Part shown: in pieces, positions 17,954-27,500 of the stretch
Position numbering within the stretch: the stretch's first letter is position 1
How the letters are laid out: each line of letters starts with the position of its first letter
Source of the DNA: Porticoccaceae bacterium
Lineage (GTDB): Bacteria; Pseudomonadota; Gammaproteobacteria; Pseudomonadales; Porticoccaceae
Direction of reading: 5' to 3'
Length of the DNA stretch: 64,000 nucleotides
Assembly (NCBI GenBank): GCA_018069525.1
Contig: JAGPUQ010000009.1
Span: 1-64,000 of the forward strand
Notes under the pieces: generated by a model
What the model was told of the DNA's origin: nothing
Seen by the model: the letters and a program-made list of their open reading frames with translations, nothing else
Databases searched by the model: none
Made by a program: the position numbers and the translations under genes

Positions 17954-19678
17954 ATGAACGCAAGTAACCCCATACTACGCGGCCTGCCACGGCGACTGGT
18001 TAACGATGGTTTGCTAAACGAAACCGCCGCCGCTGACGCCGTCGCTGAAGCGCAGCAAAGTGATATCTCTCTGACCCAGCATCTGGTGGAATCGGGCATA
18101 TTGTTGTCACGTGATATCGCCTTCGCCACCGCCCACGAATTTGGCCTACCTCTGCTTGACCTGGACGCCATTAGCATCGAGTCCTGCCCCAAGGATGCAG
18201 TCAACCAAAAATTGGTCGAAAAACACCTGGCCCTGCCACTCAACAAAAAACAAAGTCGCCTGCAAATTGCTGTTGGCGACCCGACTAACCATAATGTGAT
18301 TAACGAGATTCGCTTCCAGGCCGGAGTGTCCGTTGAACCGGTGGTGGTCGAATACGACAAACTGAAAATTCGAATTGACGAATTTTTAAAAGCAGCCGAC
18401 GACGAACTCGACACCTCATTTGATTCCATGGACGACGTGCAACTCGACTCACTCGATGTCGAAGCGATGGACGACGACGACGATGCTGCGGTTACCGCCG
18501 ACGCGGACGACGCGCCGGTGGTTCGATTTGTTAACAAAATGCTGCTCGACGCCATCAAAATGGGCGCTTCGGACATCCATTTTGAACCCTACGAAAAACG
18601 TTATCGCGTGCGCTTTCGTACCGATGGCTTGCTTGCGGAAATTGCTAAACCCCCCATTTCCCTTGCGCCAAGATTGTCCGCGCGCCTCAAAGTCATGTCG
18701 CGCATGGATATTTCTGAACGTCGCGTACCCCAGGACGGGCGCATTAAACTCAAAGTCTCAAAAAATCGCGCCATCGATTTCCGGGTCAATAGCCTGCCAA
18801 CCCAGTACGGCGAAAAAATCGTATTGCGAATACTCGACCCCAGTAGCGCTCAGCTAGGTATTGAAGCACTAGGCTACGAAGACGACCAGAAGCAGGCTTA
18901 TATGGATGCCCTGGGCCAGCCACAAGGAATGATTTTGGTGACCGGCCCCACCGGTTCGGGAAAGACCGTATCACTCTATACCGGCCTGAATATCCTCAAC
19001 ACTCCAGAGCGCAACATTTCAACGGCGGAAGATCCTGTCGAAATAAACCTGGAAGGCATTAATCAGGTACAAGTAAGGGCGCGGGTAGGACTCACCTTTG
19101 CGGAAGCCCTGCGGGCTTTCCTGCGGCAGGATCCAGACATTGTTATGGTGGGGGAAATTCGCGACCTTGAAACCGCCGAAATCGCCATTAAAGCGGCGCA
19201 AACCGGTCACCTGGTGTTGTCCACATTACATACCAATAGTGCGCCGGAAACCCTGACCAGACTCGCCAATATGGGCGTACCCGCTTTTAATGTCGCTACC
19301 TCGGTCAGTTTGATTATCGCCCAGCGGCTGGCACGGCGACTATGTAATGAATGCAAACAACCCGCCGATCTACCCGATGCGGTATTAACGGAGGCGGGCT
19401 TCGACGCTATCGCCACCCCCAAAGAGGAAATCACTCTCTACGAGGCCGTGGGTTGCGCCAAATGCGGCCAGAATGGTTCCAAAGGACGAGTTGGTATTTA
19501 CGAAGTGTTAAAAATGTCCCCGGCCATATCTCGGATCATTATGGAGGGCGGTAATTCTCTCGAAATTGCTGATGTAGCCAAGACAGAAGGTTTCAGAACT
19601 TTGCGCCAGTCCGCACTTATGAAAACTGCACAGGGTATAATTAGCCTCGAAGAGGCCAATCGGGTAACCAAGGACTAA
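17954..19678 (+). CDS. pilB: Type IV pilus assembly ATPase PilB
   Basis: Hexameric cytoplasmic ATPase that drives pilus extension. The N-terminal GSPII_E N-domain (about residues 10-145) is followed by an acidic linker (150-187) and the ATPase core beginning APVVRFVNKMLLDAIKMGASDIHFEP. Walker A GPTGSGKT is at 331-338, with the Asp box (EDPVEI), Walker B (DPDIVMVGEIRD) and His box (GHLVLSTLHTN) after it. The tetracysteine zinc motif (CNEC and CAKC) is intact near the C-terminus. 574 residues is normal. ATG at 17954 has only a weak ribosome site. First gene of pilBCD-coaE-yacG. Confidence 0.98.
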   Translation: MNASNPILRGLPRRLVNDGLLNETAAADAVAEAQQSDISLTQHLVESGILLSRDIAFATAHEFGLPLLDLDAISIESCPKDAVNQKLVEKHLALPLNKKQSRLQIAVGDPTNHNVINEIRFQAGVSVEPVVVEYDKLKIRIDEFLKAADDELDTSFDSMDDVQLDSLDVEAMDDDDDAAVTADADDAPVVRFVNKMLLDAIKMGASDIHFEPYEKRYRVRFRTDGLLAEIAKPPISLAPRLSARLKVMSRMDISERRVPQDGRIKLKVSKNRAIDFRVNSLPTQYGEKIVLRILDPSSAQLGIEALGYEDDQKQAYMDALGQPQGMILVTGPTGSGKTVSLYTGLNILNTPERNISTAEDPVEINLEGINQVQVRARVGLTFAEALRAFLRQDPDIVMVGEIRDLETAEIAIKAAQTGHLVLSTLHTNSAPETLTRLANMGVPAFNVATSVSLIIAQRLARRLCNECKQPADLPDAVLTEAGFDAIATPKEEITLYEAVGCAKCGQNGSKGRVGIYEVLKMSPAISRIIMEGGNSLEIADVAKTEGFRTLRQSALMKTAQGIISLEEANRVTKD

Positions 19679-19681
19679 ACC

Positions 19682-20893
19682 ATGGCGACGGTAGCACAAC
19701 CACAAGTATATATTTATAAAGGCAAGAGCCGCGAAGGCAAGGCCATTAAAGGTGAGATTACTGGCGGTAACCCCACCTTAATCAAAGCTCAACTGCGTAA
19801 GCAGGGGATTAACACCACTTCGATTAAGAAAAAGCCAAAAAATATATTTGGCGAAAAGGCGATAAAACCTGCGCACATAGCGATTTTCACCCGACAAATG
19901 GCCACCATGATGAAGGCCGGTGTACCCCTGGTGCAAAGTTTTGAAATTGTCGCCGACGGCGAGGAAAACCCCACGCTGAAAACTTTGATCAACCTACTAC
20001 ATAACGACGTTTCTTCCGGAACCAGTTTTGGCGCTTCGCTACGCAAGCATCCAAAATATTTTGATGACTTATTTTGCAGTCTGGTAGATACCGGGGAGCA
20101 ATCCGGTGCCCTCGACACCATGCTGGATCGCGTCGCCACCTACAAAGAAAAAACCGAGCAATTGAAGGCCAAAATTAAAAAGGCATTAACCTACCCTATA
20201 GCCGTAGTAGTGGTGGCAGTTGTTGTAACCTGTATTTTGTTGATTAAAGTAGTACCGGTGTTTAACGCCACTTATCAGGGCTTTGGTGCTCAATTACCTG
20301 CCTTTACTTTGTTCTTAATTGGCATCTCGGATTTCGTTATAAACTGGTGGTTTAGGGCGCTACTGGGCGTAGCTGCCGCGATTTACGCCTTCAAACAGGC
20401 CCACGCCAGGTCTGAAGCCGTCCGCAGGTTTATGGATAGATTTATGCTTAAAGTGCCTATTATCGGCAGCCTATTAAAAGAAGCGGTGGTGGCCCGTTTT
20501 GCTCGCACGCTGGCGACTACTTTTGCGGCTGGCGTACCCTTGATTGAAGCGCTCGAATCGGTCGCGGGTGCTGCGGGCAATTCTGTATACACAGATATCA
20601 TATTGAGAGTTCGCGATGACGTCAGCACCGGTATCGCGATGCACACCGCATTGAGATCTGCGGAAGTGTTTCCGGCGATGTTGCTGCAATTAGCCTCGAT
20701 TGGTGAAGAGGCTGGCGCCCTCGATGAAATGATGTCGAAGGCTGCAGACCACTACGAAGAGTCGGTGGACAACGCGGTGGACAATCTAACCGCTCTGCTT
20801 GAACCGATGATCATGGCCGTGCTGGGCGTGGTGGTTGGTGGCTTGTTGATCGGCATGTATATGCCTATCTTTAACCTCGGCCAAGTGGTCTAA
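19682..20893 (+). CDS. pilC: Type IV pilus inner-membrane platform protein PilC
   Basis: Polytopic protein that links the PilB motor with pilin assembly. The 403 residues hold two GSPII_F domains (about 70-195 and 270-395), each preceded by the pattern FTRQMATMMKAGVPLVQS / FARTLATTFAAGVPLIEAL, and three membrane segments (about 168-190, 215-235, 370-392). It starts 3 bp after pilB. The last codons and stop fall inside a 25-bp duplication that continues toward pilD. Confidence 0.98.
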   Translation: MATVAQPQVYIYKGKSREGKAIKGEITGGNPTLIKAQLRKQGINTTSIKKKPKNIFGEKAIKPAHIAIFTRQMATMMKAGVPLVQSFEIVADGEENPTLKTLINLLHNDVSSGTSFGASLRKHPKYFDDLFCSLVDTGEQSGALDTMLDRVATYKEKTEQLKAKIKKALTYPIAVVVVAVVVTCILLIKVVPVFNATYQGFGAQLPAFTLFLIGISDFVINWWFRALLGVAAAIYAFKQAHARSEAVRRFMDRFMLKVPIIGSLLKEAVVARFARTLATTFAAGVPLIEALESVAGAAGNSVYTDIILRVRDDVSTGIAMHTALRSAEVFPAMLLQLASIGEEAGALDEMMSKAADHYEESVDNAVDNLTALLEPMIMAVLGVVVGGLLIGMYMPIFNLGQVV

Positions 20894-20918
20894 CTTTAAT
20901 CTCGGTCAAGTTTTATCT
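20869..20918. repeat. 25-bp tandem duplication across the pilC stop codon
   Basis: Unit 1 (20869-20893) encodes the last residues and stop of pilC; unit 2 (20894-20918) follows directly and matches at about 18 of 25 positions, with CTTTAA, CTCGG and CAAGT blocks conserved. It looks like an old duplication of the 3' end of pilC. Confidence 0.8.
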
Positions 20919-20957
20919 AGCCCGGGCACTTACTACTACCAGACAGGCGATCAGCAA

Positions 20958-21812
20958 GTGTCAGAAGTTCTATCGGGTTACCCTTTACTAGCCCTAAGTT
21001 TTATTTTTGGATTACTGGTCGGCAGCTTCCTTAACGTAGTGGTTTATCGTCTACCCCTGCAGTTGCAGAGCGCCTGGCGCAGGGAGTCGCTAGACTTTCT
21101 CGAGATGGACCCCGAAGTCGATGCGCCAAACATAAATTTGATGTTTCCCAACTCGCGCTGTCCCAAGTGCGAAGCACCCATCAAACCCTGGCAGAATATT
21201 CCGGTCATCAGCTACCTGTTTTTAAAGGGCCGCTGCCACAACTGCGCCACGCTGATTTCCATTCAATACCCTTTATTGGAACTACTTTGCGGTCTGCTGA
21301 CCGTTGCTGCCATTTATACTTTTGGGTTTACCTCGGCTGGCCTCCTCGCGGTATTGTTCACCTGGATTTTAATCGCCCTCACCGGCATCGATTTCAATCA
21401 CCACTTATTACCCGACACCATGACCCTGCCCCTGTTATGGCTCGGCCTAATCGCTAATGTAAACGGCCTGTTCACCGACCTGCCCAGCGCGGTTATCGGT
21501 GCGGTAGCAGGTTACCTCACGCTGTGGTCGGTGTTCTGGTTGTTTAAATTAGTCACCGGCAAAGACGGCATGGGCTACGGTGACTTCAAACTTCTGGCTG
21601 CCCTCGGCGCCTGGGTGGGCTGGCAACAACTGCCGCTGATTATTTTATTGTCCTCGCTGGTCGGGGCTATCATAGGCACATTAGCCATTATAATTCAGGG
21701 TCGCGACCACCAATCGCCTATTCCCTTCGGACCCTACCTCGCCATTGCTGGCTGGATTGCACTATTTAAGGGCGAACAAATAACCTCTTCCTATTTGGGC
21801 CTGTTCCACTAA
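20958..21812 (+). CDS. pilD: Prepilin peptidase/N-methyltransferase PilD
   Basis: Bifunctional inner-membrane aspartic protease that removes the leader of PilA and minor pilins and methylates the new N-terminus. The tetracysteine zinc motif is present (C68, C71, C93, C96), as are the two catalytic aspartates: D145 in LTGIDFNHH and D209 in GMGYGDFKLLAALGAW. Eight or so hydrophobic helices make up the rest of the 284 residues. GTG at 20958 is the start used, 64 bp after pilC. Confidence 0.98.
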   Translation: MSEVLSGYPLLALSFIFGLLVGSFLNVVVYRLPLQLQSAWRRESLDFLEMDPEVDAPNINLMFPNSRCPKCEAPIKPWQNIPVISYLFLKGRCHNCATLISIQYPLLELLCGLLTVAAIYTFGFTSAGLLAVLFTWILIALTGIDFNHHLLPDTMTLPLLWLGLIANVNGLFTDLPSAVIGAVAGYLTLWSVFWLFKLVTGKDGMGYGDFKLLAALGAWVGWQQLPLIILLSSLVGAIIGTLAIIIQGRDHQSPIPFGPYLAIAGWIALFKGEQITSSYLGLFH

Positions 21813-21837
21813 CCTACCTTTTGAGTTATTTATAAGC

Positions 21838-22446
21838 ATGTTTATCGTCGGTCTCACGGGCGGCATCGGCAGCGGTAAAAGCGCTGTCGCCGCACAATTT
21901 CGCACACTGGGTATCACCGTCGTCGATGCCGATATCGCCGCCCGCAAGGTGGTCGAACAAGGTAGTCCGGCGCTGGCCGAGATCGCCAGTCATTTCGGCT
22001 CGGAGGTAATTCAAGCGGATGGCACCCTCGACCGAGCCGCGCTGCGCGAGCGGGTATTTGACAACACCGCTGAGCGTCGCTGGCTGGAACAACTGCTGCA
22101 TCCCCGCATTCGCGAATGGATCGCCACTGAATTAGCTGCTGCGACCAGCCCCTACGCCATCCTTGAATCGCCTTTATTGTTTGAAAGCAGCCAGCACACC
22201 ATGATCGACCGCGCACTGTTGGTCGATGTGCCCGAAACGCTGCAATTGCAGCGCGCAGCGGCTCGCGATGACAATACTGAGGCGCAAATTAAAGCCATTA
22301 TGGCGGCACAAATGTCCCGCGCCGACCGCCAGCAGCGCGCGGATGACTGCATTGATAATAGCGGCACACTGGAAGATTTGGAGCAGGCGGTATTGGATCT
22401 GCACAATCACTATTTACAACTGGCCAGCGCAACCCAAACCCGGTAA
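21838..22446 (+). CDS. coaE: Dephospho-CoA kinase
   Basis: Last step of coenzyme A synthesis: phosphorylates the 3'-hydroxyl of dephospho-CoA. The P-loop GLTGGIGSGKS (residues 5-15) opens the protein; VVDADIAARKVV holds the catalytic Asp, and ESPLLFES and VDVPETLQLQR follow. Length 202 is normal. It follows pilD by 25 bp in the conserved pilD-coaE-yacG order. Its stop at 22444-22446 is 12 bp before the first ATG of the 14-bp repeat ladder in front of yacG. Confidence 0.97.
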   Translation: MFIVGLTGGIGSGKSAVAAQFRTLGITVVDADIAARKVVEQGSPALAEIASHFGSEVIQADGTLDRAALRERVFDNTAERRWLEQLLHPRIREWIATELAAATSPYAILESPLLFESSQHTMIDRALLVDVPETLQLQRAAARDDNTEAQIKAIMAAQMSRADRQQRADDCIDNSGTLEDLEQAVLDLHNHYLQLASATQTR

Positions 22447-22456
22447 GCGCGCTTTA

Positions 22457-22526
22457 CTATGAAAAACTGCCTATGAAAAACTGCCTATGAACAATCGCTT
22501 ATGAACTACAGCCTATGAAAGATAAC
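22457..22526 (+). repeat. 14-bp tandem repeat, 5 copies, forming a ladder of coupled mini-ORFs into yacG
   Basis: Units CTATGAAAAACTGC (twice), CTATGAACAATCGC, TTATGAACTACAGC and CTATGAAAGATAAC; the fifth contains the yacG start codon at 22515. TATGAA is kept in all five. Each of the first four ATGs (22459, 22473, 22487, 22501) opens a 5-codon ORF (MKNCL, MKNCL, MNNRL, MNYSL) whose TGA overlaps the next ATG as ATGA. The last mini-ORF overlaps yacG in the same way. No purine-rich ribosome site is seen in front of yacG. Confidence 0.93.
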
Positions 22527-22730
22527 CTGATCTTACAGTGCCCGACCTGCAAAAAGCCGGTGCACTGGAATGAGAAATACCCCCACCGGCCCTTCTGTAG
22601 CGAACGCTGTCAAAAGATTGATTTTGGTGAGTGGGCGGCTGAAAGCCATCGAATTCCGGCCGACGAGATTTCGGAGACCGAATTTAGTGCCGCCGCTGAT
22701 ACGGAGAATAGTTCAGAGGACAAGTGGTAA
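22515..22730 (+). CDS. yacG: DNA gyrase inhibitor YacG, zinc-binding
   Basis: Small 71-residue zinc-finger protein that binds GyrB and inhibits gyrase in E. coli. Four cysteines form the zinc site: CPTC near residue 12 and FCSERC near residue 33, followed by the family's [18 protein letters not shown] segment in part. The C-terminal tail is acidic. The start codon lies in the fifth unit of a 14-bp repeat, and its first codons (MKDNL) resemble those of the preceding mini-ORFs (MKNCL). Last gene of the pil-coaE-yacG operon, converging on mutT. Confidence 0.96.
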   Translation: MKDNLILQCPTCKKPVHWNEKYPHRPFCSERCQKIDFGEWAAESHRIPADEISETEFSAAADTENSSEDKW

Positions 22731-22807
22731 TAATCACCATCAAATACCTGTTGGGCTAAGTCGCTTTATACCCCGTCTCTACTTACACAAGCCTATTTAA
22801 CGACAAT

Positions 22808-23260
22808 CTACTTAGCGGCAATCGCCGCAAGTATCGCCTGATTGGCAGCGGGAAAATCATAGTCCCCCAGGTCACTGAGGCCTACCCAGGCGATGCTTTG
22901 CCCTTCGTTACCCACGGGCTCACCGGTAAAATCCAGCACCTTCCACACATCCAGCACTACGGATTTATCGGAATAATCGTGCTCAACCTCAATTAAAGGC
23001 TCGCAATTAACGACAGTAAGCGCTAACTCTTCTTGTAACTCTCGGCACAGTGCCCGCCGTGGTTGCTCATTTTCCGCCACATCGACCTTGCCACCGGGAA
23101 ACTCCCACAGACCGCCCTGATGAAGGTGCTGCGGGCGACGGGCTATCAGTATCTGGCGACGATCCGGGCTGTAAATGACTCCGGCGACAACATGAATGCG
23201 CGCGAGTTTGTCTTTGCTGGGCGAGGATGTAGATGCAGGTGTAGACGTAAAAGTGGACAC
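22808..23260 (-). CDS. mutT: MutT-type Nudix hydrolase (8-oxo-dGTP diphosphatase)
   Basis: Sanitises the nucleotide pool by hydrolysing 8-oxo-dGTP. The Nudix box begins at G56-G57 (LWEFPGGKVD) and runs to the RELQEELAL segment at 73-81. The core from RIHVVAGVIYSPD (residue 21) is typical of MutT, but the first 20 residues are a Ser/Thr/Pro-rich tail built from a 12-bp DNA repeat that includes the GTG start. Position after argJ and secA is the usual order in pseudomonads. No thiamin-phosphate synthase domain is fused. Confidence 0.93.
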   Translation of the reverse strand: MSTFTSTPASTSSPSKDKLARIHVVAGVIYSPDRRQILIARRPQHLHQGGLWEFPGGKVDVAENEQPRRALCRELQEELALTVVNCEPLIEVEHDYSDKSVVLDVWKVLDFTGEPVGNEGQSIAWVGLSDLGDYDFPAANQAILAAIAAK

Positions 23261-23261
23261 A
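23226..23261. repeat. 12-bp tandem repeat, 3 copies, over the mutT start
   Basis: Units GATGTAGATGCA, GGTGTAGACGTA and AAAGTGGACACA encode the tetrapeptide pattern STFT/STPA/STSS at the N-terminus; the last unit covers the GTG start codon. Confidence 0.75.
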
Positions 23262-23290
23262 GACTCTTACCTAACTTAACTTAGCTTAAT

Positions 23291-24559
23291 TTAACTTCGG
23301 TATTCGGCATTGATGCGAATATAGTCGTAGGATAAATCGGTGGTCCAAATGGTTTCGGTAACACCTTTCTCACCAGCACTCGCAGCGCGCCCCAAATCAA
23401 TATGAATGGTGATTTCTTCTTCATCCATCACCGCCTGCCCCGCAGCCTCGGTGTAACTTGCAGCACGGCCCTCACGCTCGGCGATCAATACCTCACCAAG
23501 CCAAACTTTGACCTTGTCTGCATCGAGATCAGCAATGCCAGCGCGACCGATAGCCGCCAATATTCGCCCCCAGTTGGGGTCAGAGGCAAATAAGGCCGTC
23601 TTCACCAGCGGCGATTCAGCTACTGTGTAAGCTACATCCAGGCATTCCTGTGACGAGAGCCCTCCAGCGACCTTAATTGTGACAAATTTGGTCGCGCCTT
23701 CACCATCGCGGACAATGGCCTGAGCCAGTTCTTCGCAGACCTCGATAATAGCGCTGCGCAGCAAGACTGCAGAGTCGCTCTCTGCGTCAACCGTCACGCC
23801 AGCCTGACCGGTGGCCGCCAGCATCAGGGAGTCGTTGGTAGAGGTGTCACCATCCACCGTAATACGATTAAACGAACACTCAAGCGCCTCAACTAAATAC
23901 TGCTGTAATAAAACCTGTGGCACATCCGCATCGGTTGCCACAAAACCCAGCATAGTGGCCATGTTGGGTTTAATCATCCCGCTACCTTTGCAGATACCGG
24001 TAACCGTGACCTGCTTGCCCTCGATATCGAATTGGCGAAACGCGCCCTTGGGCCGTGTATCGGTGGTCAGGATACCCTCGGCGGCATCCCGCCAACCATC
24101 TTCGTCCAGCTTGCCCATGGCCGCGGGTAAACCTTGCGTAAGGGTTCTCACCGCAAGGGGCTCTCCGATCACCCCGGTCGAAAACGGCAAGACCTTATTG
24201 ACCTCGACTCCAGCCAGCTCGGCCACGGACTCACACACCGCCAATGCATCGGCGTAGCCCTGGGCGCCAGTGCCCGCATTCGCGTTACCGGTATTGATCA
24301 CAAAATAGCAGGGAGTATTTACAAACTCAGCGTCGGAGGCGTGCTCAGGGGATAATTGGGCAAGATGTGCTTTTGCGATCTGCACGGGTGCTGCGCAAAA
24401 CGCGTTGCGGGTAAATACGCCGGCTACCGAACTGCCGGCAGCGCACTCCATTACCACCAGGTCTTTGCGCCCCGGAGTTTTTATACCGGCACTGGCCGTA
24501 CCGAGCCGAAACCCGGCGACCGCTGGCAATGTGGAAAACGTGTTTTCACCAACGGCCAC
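23291..24559 (-). CDS. argJ: Bifunctional glutamate N-acetyltransferase/ornithine acetyltransferase ArgJ
   Basis: Recycles the acetyl group in arginine synthesis, making N-acetylglutamate and ornithine. ArgJ is made as one chain that cleaves itself before the catalytic Thr in the motif KPNMATMLGF, which is present at about residues 190-200. GICKGSGMI, TVDGDTSTNDS, GEGATKF and DPNWGRILAAIGRA are further family motifs. The 422-residue length is normal. GTG at 24559 gives an N-terminus (VGENTFSTLPAVAGFRLG) that fits the family. It is 27 bp after secA on the same strand. Confidence 0.97.
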   Translation of the reverse strand: MAVGENTFSTLPAVAGFRLGTASAGIKTPGRKDLVVMECAAGSSVAGVFTRNAFCAAPVQIAKAHLAQLSPEHASDAEFVNTPCYFVINTGNANAGTGAQGYADALAVCESVAELAGVEVNKVLPFSTGVIGEPLAVRTLTQGLPAAMGKLDEDGWRDAAEGILTTDTRPKGAFRQFDIEGKQVTVTGICKGSGMIKPNMATMLGFVATDADVPQVLLQQYLVEALECSFNRITVDGDTSTNDSLMLAATGQAGVTVDAESDSAVLLRSAIIEVCEELAQAIVRDGEGATKFVTIKVAGGLSSQECLDVAYTVAESPLVKTALFASDPNWGRILAAIGRAGIADLDADKVKVWLGEVLIAEREGRAASYTEAAGQAVMDEEEITIHIDLGRAASAGEKGVTETIWTTDLSYDYIRINAEYRS

Positions 24560-24586
24560 GACATTTATTCCTTTGCGTTTATCGCC

Positions 24587-27427
24587 TCAGCCTAGCTGGC
24601 CGTGGCATTGTTTGTATTTTTTTCCAGAACCACAGGGACAAGGTTGATTGCGCCCGACTTTGTGTCCATCGCGCACGAAGGGTTCTGGCACAGAAGCACC
24701 GGACTTATTTGGCGTTCCGGATGCCTGATCGCTCAAGGCATTGTTCGCCTGATCGTGCTGAAACTGCATTTGCTTTTGTTGGGCCGCCTGAAGTGCGCGA
24801 CGCTGACGCTCAAGTTCTTCTACCTCATTTTCATTGCGCACTTGCACTCGGGATAAAAACCGAACTGTTTCGCGTTTAATATTACCGAGCATTTCCTGAA
24901 ACAAATCAAAAGATTCACGCTTGTATTCCTGTTTGGGGTTTTTCTGGCCGTAGGCGCGCAAACCAATGCCCTGGCGTAAATGATCCATGTTCGACAGATG
25001 CTCTTTCCACAAATTATCCAGCACTTGTAACATCACCTGCTTTTCAAGCATATGAATGTCTGGACCGATCTCTCGGCTTTTATCGACATACGCCTCATTA
25101 ACCGCCAACATGATTCTGTCGCGCAGACCATCTTCGTGCAGACGCTCATCTTCCTTCAGCCAACTAACCAGGGGCAGCTCAACACGAAATTCGTGTTTGA
25201 GTTCGCCTTCCAGTCCGGTCACATCCCACTGTTCGGGTAAACTCTGCGGAGGAATAAACGCGCTAATGCTGTCGTTCACCACCTCGGTGCGCATAGCCTC
25301 AATCACATCCGAAATAGTGTCCGCCTCCAACAGTTGATCGCGCTGCTGATAAATCACCGAGCGCTGATCGTTGGCGACATCATCGTATTCCAACAGTTGC
25401 TTACGAATATCGAAGTTACGACCCTCGACCTTGCGCTGGGCCTTTTCCACCGCGTTGCTCACCATGCGATGTTCGATGGCCTCGCCATTTTCCAAACCGA
25501 TAGCACCCATCATGCTTTTCACTCGATCGGAAATAAACAGACGCATTAAATTGTCTTCCATCGACAAATAAAACCGGGTCACACCCGGATCGCCCTGACG
25601 CCCGGAGCGACCCCGCAGCTGGTTGTCGATACGCCGAGATTCGTGGCGCTCGGTGCCCAAAATATGCAAACCACCCGCCGCAATCACCGCATCGTGGCGC
25701 AGCTGCCACGCTTCTTTAACGTGTTTAATCTGTGTATCAGACGGGTTTTTCAGTCCCGCAACTTCGAACTCCCAACTGCCGCCCAGCACAATATCGGTAC
25801 CCCGACCCGCCATATTGGTGGCGATGGTCAGCGCACCCGGTTGCCCTGCCTGCGCCACGATTAAGGCTTCCTGCTCGTGAAATTTGGCGTTGAGCACTTT
25901 ATGTTGAATGGCTTTTTTGGTTAGCAGGTTCGACAAACGCTCCGAACCCTCAATGGAAGCGGTGCCGACCAAAACCGGAGCACCTTTGCTAATGCAGGAC
26001 TCAATATCCTCCACCACGGCGGCGTATTTCTCCGCCTCGCTCTGAAAAATCAGATCGTTGAGATCCTCCCGCGTCACTTTGGTGTTGGTAGGAATCACCA
26101 CTACGGGTAAACCGTAGATTTGCTGGAATTCGTAGGCTTCGGTATCGGCAGTACCGGTCATACCGGCGAGTTTGTCGTAGAGACGGAAATAATTCTGGAA
26201 GGTGGTGGAGGCCATCGTCTGGCTCTCACTCTGAATATCCACCCCTTCTTTGGCTTCTATCGCCTGGTGCAGGCCTTCGGACAAACGTCTGCCAGACATG
26301 GTGCGTCCGGTGTGTTCGTCGATTAACACCACTTCACCGTTCTGCATCATGTATTCCACATCTCGATGGAATAGATGGTGGGCGCGCAGAGCGTTATGGA
26401 TATGATGCAACAAACCCAGATTAGCGGGCTGGTAAAGATTATCGTTCGGCTCGAGCAAACCGTCTTTAACCAACAGGGCTTCGACGGTTTCATGACCGGC
26501 TTCGGTAAGCTCTACCTGGCGAGTTTGTTCGTCGAGGACAAAATGCCCGCTGTCTGGTTCCGAATCAGAATCTGAACCAGAAACAAGCAGTTCATCAAGG
26601 CCTTCCTTAACACTTTCCAGCTGACGCGTAAGCTTTTGCACCAGCAGATTAATTTTCTTATACAGCTCCGAACTATCCTGGGAGGCACCTGAAATAATCA
26701 GTGGGGTACGCGCCTCGTCGATTAAAATCGAATCGACTTCGTCGACAATCGCGAAGGACAGCTCGCGCTGGCCCTTCTCCTCAAGACTCAAGGCCATATT
26801 GTCGCGCAGGTAATCAAAACCAAATTCGTTGTTGGTGCCGTAGGTAATATCGGCCGCGTAAGCTTCTCGGCGATTCGCCGGCCTCATTTTTTTACTCGCG
26901 TCCGACTCGACGTCATAGACAAAGGAGTTGGGCGTACCCGGCCCCGCGAAGGATTGAATACTACCTACCGTAAGCCCCAGAGTGTGAAACACCGGCCCCA
27001 TCCATTGCGCATCTCGATGGGCGAGGTAATCGTTGACGGTAATAATGTGTACGCCCTTGCCAGCGAGACTATTCAAATACGCCGGTAGTGTCGCCACCAA
27101 GGTTTTACCTTCACCGGTACGCATTTCCGCGATTTTGCCTTCGTGCAACACTGCCCCACCAATGAGCTGGACATCAAAGTGTCGCAGGCCCAGCGCACGC
27201 CGCGCCGCTTCGCGCACTACGGCAAAGGCTTCGGGCATTAGTTGTTCGAGAGTTTCACCGCCAACAACGCGCTCGCGAAATTCGAGGGTTTTGGCTTTTA
27301 GGGCAGCCTCATCGAGGCCTGAAATATCGTCTTCAAGCTGATTGACAGCTTTGACTAATTTGTTATAACGACGCAGCTCTCTGTCGTTTTTGCTACCAAA
27401 TAATTTTTTAAATAATGAGCCAACCAC
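24587..27427 (-). CDS. secA: Preprotein translocase ATPase SecA
   Basis: Peripheral membrane ATPase driving proteins through SecYEG. Walker A MRTGEGKT (residues 102-109), the [14 protein letters not shown] motor motif, the preprotein-binding and helical-scaffold domains and the C-terminal SEC-C zinc finger (C930, C932, C941, H942 in [14 protein letters not shown]) are all present. The 946 residues slightly exceed the usual 900-920, partly through an acidic Ser/Asp-rich insertion near residue 285 encoded by a 12-bp repeat. GTG at 27427 matches the family start ([12 protein letters not shown]). A 13-bp perfect inverted repeat lies 8 bp upstream. Confidence 0.98.
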   Translation of the reverse strand: MVGSLFKKLFGSKNDRELRRYNKLVKAVNQLEDDISGLDEAALKAKTLEFRERVVGGETLEQLMPEAFAVVREAARRALGLRHFDVQLIGGAVLHEGKIAEMRTGEGKTLVATLPAYLNSLAGKGVHIITVNDYLAHRDAQWMGPVFHTLGLTVGSIQSFAGPGTPNSFVYDVESDASKKMRPANRREAYAADITYGTNNEFGFDYLRDNMALSLEEKGQRELSFAIVDEVDSILIDEARTPLIISGASQDSSELYKKINLLVQKLTRQLESVKEGLDELLVSGSDSDSEPDSGHFVLDEQTRQVELTEAGHETVEALLVKDGLLEPNDNLYQPANLGLLHHIHNALRAHHLFHRDVEYMMQNGEVVLIDEHTGRTMSGRRLSEGLHQAIEAKEGVDIQSESQTMASTTFQNYFRLYDKLAGMTGTADTEAYEFQQIYGLPVVVIPTNTKVTREDLNDLIFQSEAEKYAAVVEDIESCISKGAPVLVGTASIEGSERLSNLLTKKAIQHKVLNAKFHEQEALIVAQAGQPGALTIATNMAGRGTDIVLGGSWEFEVAGLKNPSDTQIKHVKEAWQLRHDAVIAAGGLHILGTERHESRRIDNQLRGRSGRQGDPGVTRFYLSMEDNLMRLFISDRVKSMMGAIGLENGEAIEHRMVSNAVEKAQRKVEGRNFDIRKQLLEYDDVANDQRSVIYQQRDQLLEADTISDVIEAMRTEVVNDSISAFIPPQSLPEQWDVTGLEGELKHEFRVELPLVSWLKEDERLHEDGLRDRIMLAVNEAYVDKSREIGPDIHMLEKQVMLQVLDNLWKEHLSNMDHLRQGIGLRAYGQKNPKQEYKRESFDLFQEMLGNIKRETVRFLSRVQVRNENEVEELERQRRALQAAQQKQMQFQHDQANNALSDQASGTPNKSGASVPEPFVRDGHKVGRNQPCPCGSGKKYKQCHGQLG
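26558..26581. repeat. 12-bp tandem repeat, 2 copies, in secA
   Basis: TTCCGAATCAGA and ATCTGAACCAGA match at 9 of 12 positions and encode an in-frame acidic [10 protein letters not shown] segment in an exposed loop of SecA. Confidence 0.6.
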
Positions 27428-27434
27428 AATAGAG

Positions 27435-27447
27435 TCTCAGCCTGAGA
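27435..27447. promoter_or_regulatory. 13-bp inverted repeat at the secA translation start
   Basis: TCTCAG-C-CTGAGA is a perfect dyad ending 8 bp upstream of the secA GTG, where a ribosome site would be expected; no clear Shine-Dalgarno is seen. A small stem there could limit initiation. No secM-like leader gene is found upstream. Confidence 0.35.
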
Positions 27448-27500
27448 ATAGAAAAACCGTGCAACGATAGCCGCACAGTCGAGATGGCAGGTATCTTATT

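Noticed and set aside
22457-22526. CRISPR or integron-like interpretation of the 14-bp repeat array
   Set aside because: Units are directly adjacent with no spacers, too short for CRISPR repeats, and there are no cas or integrase genes.
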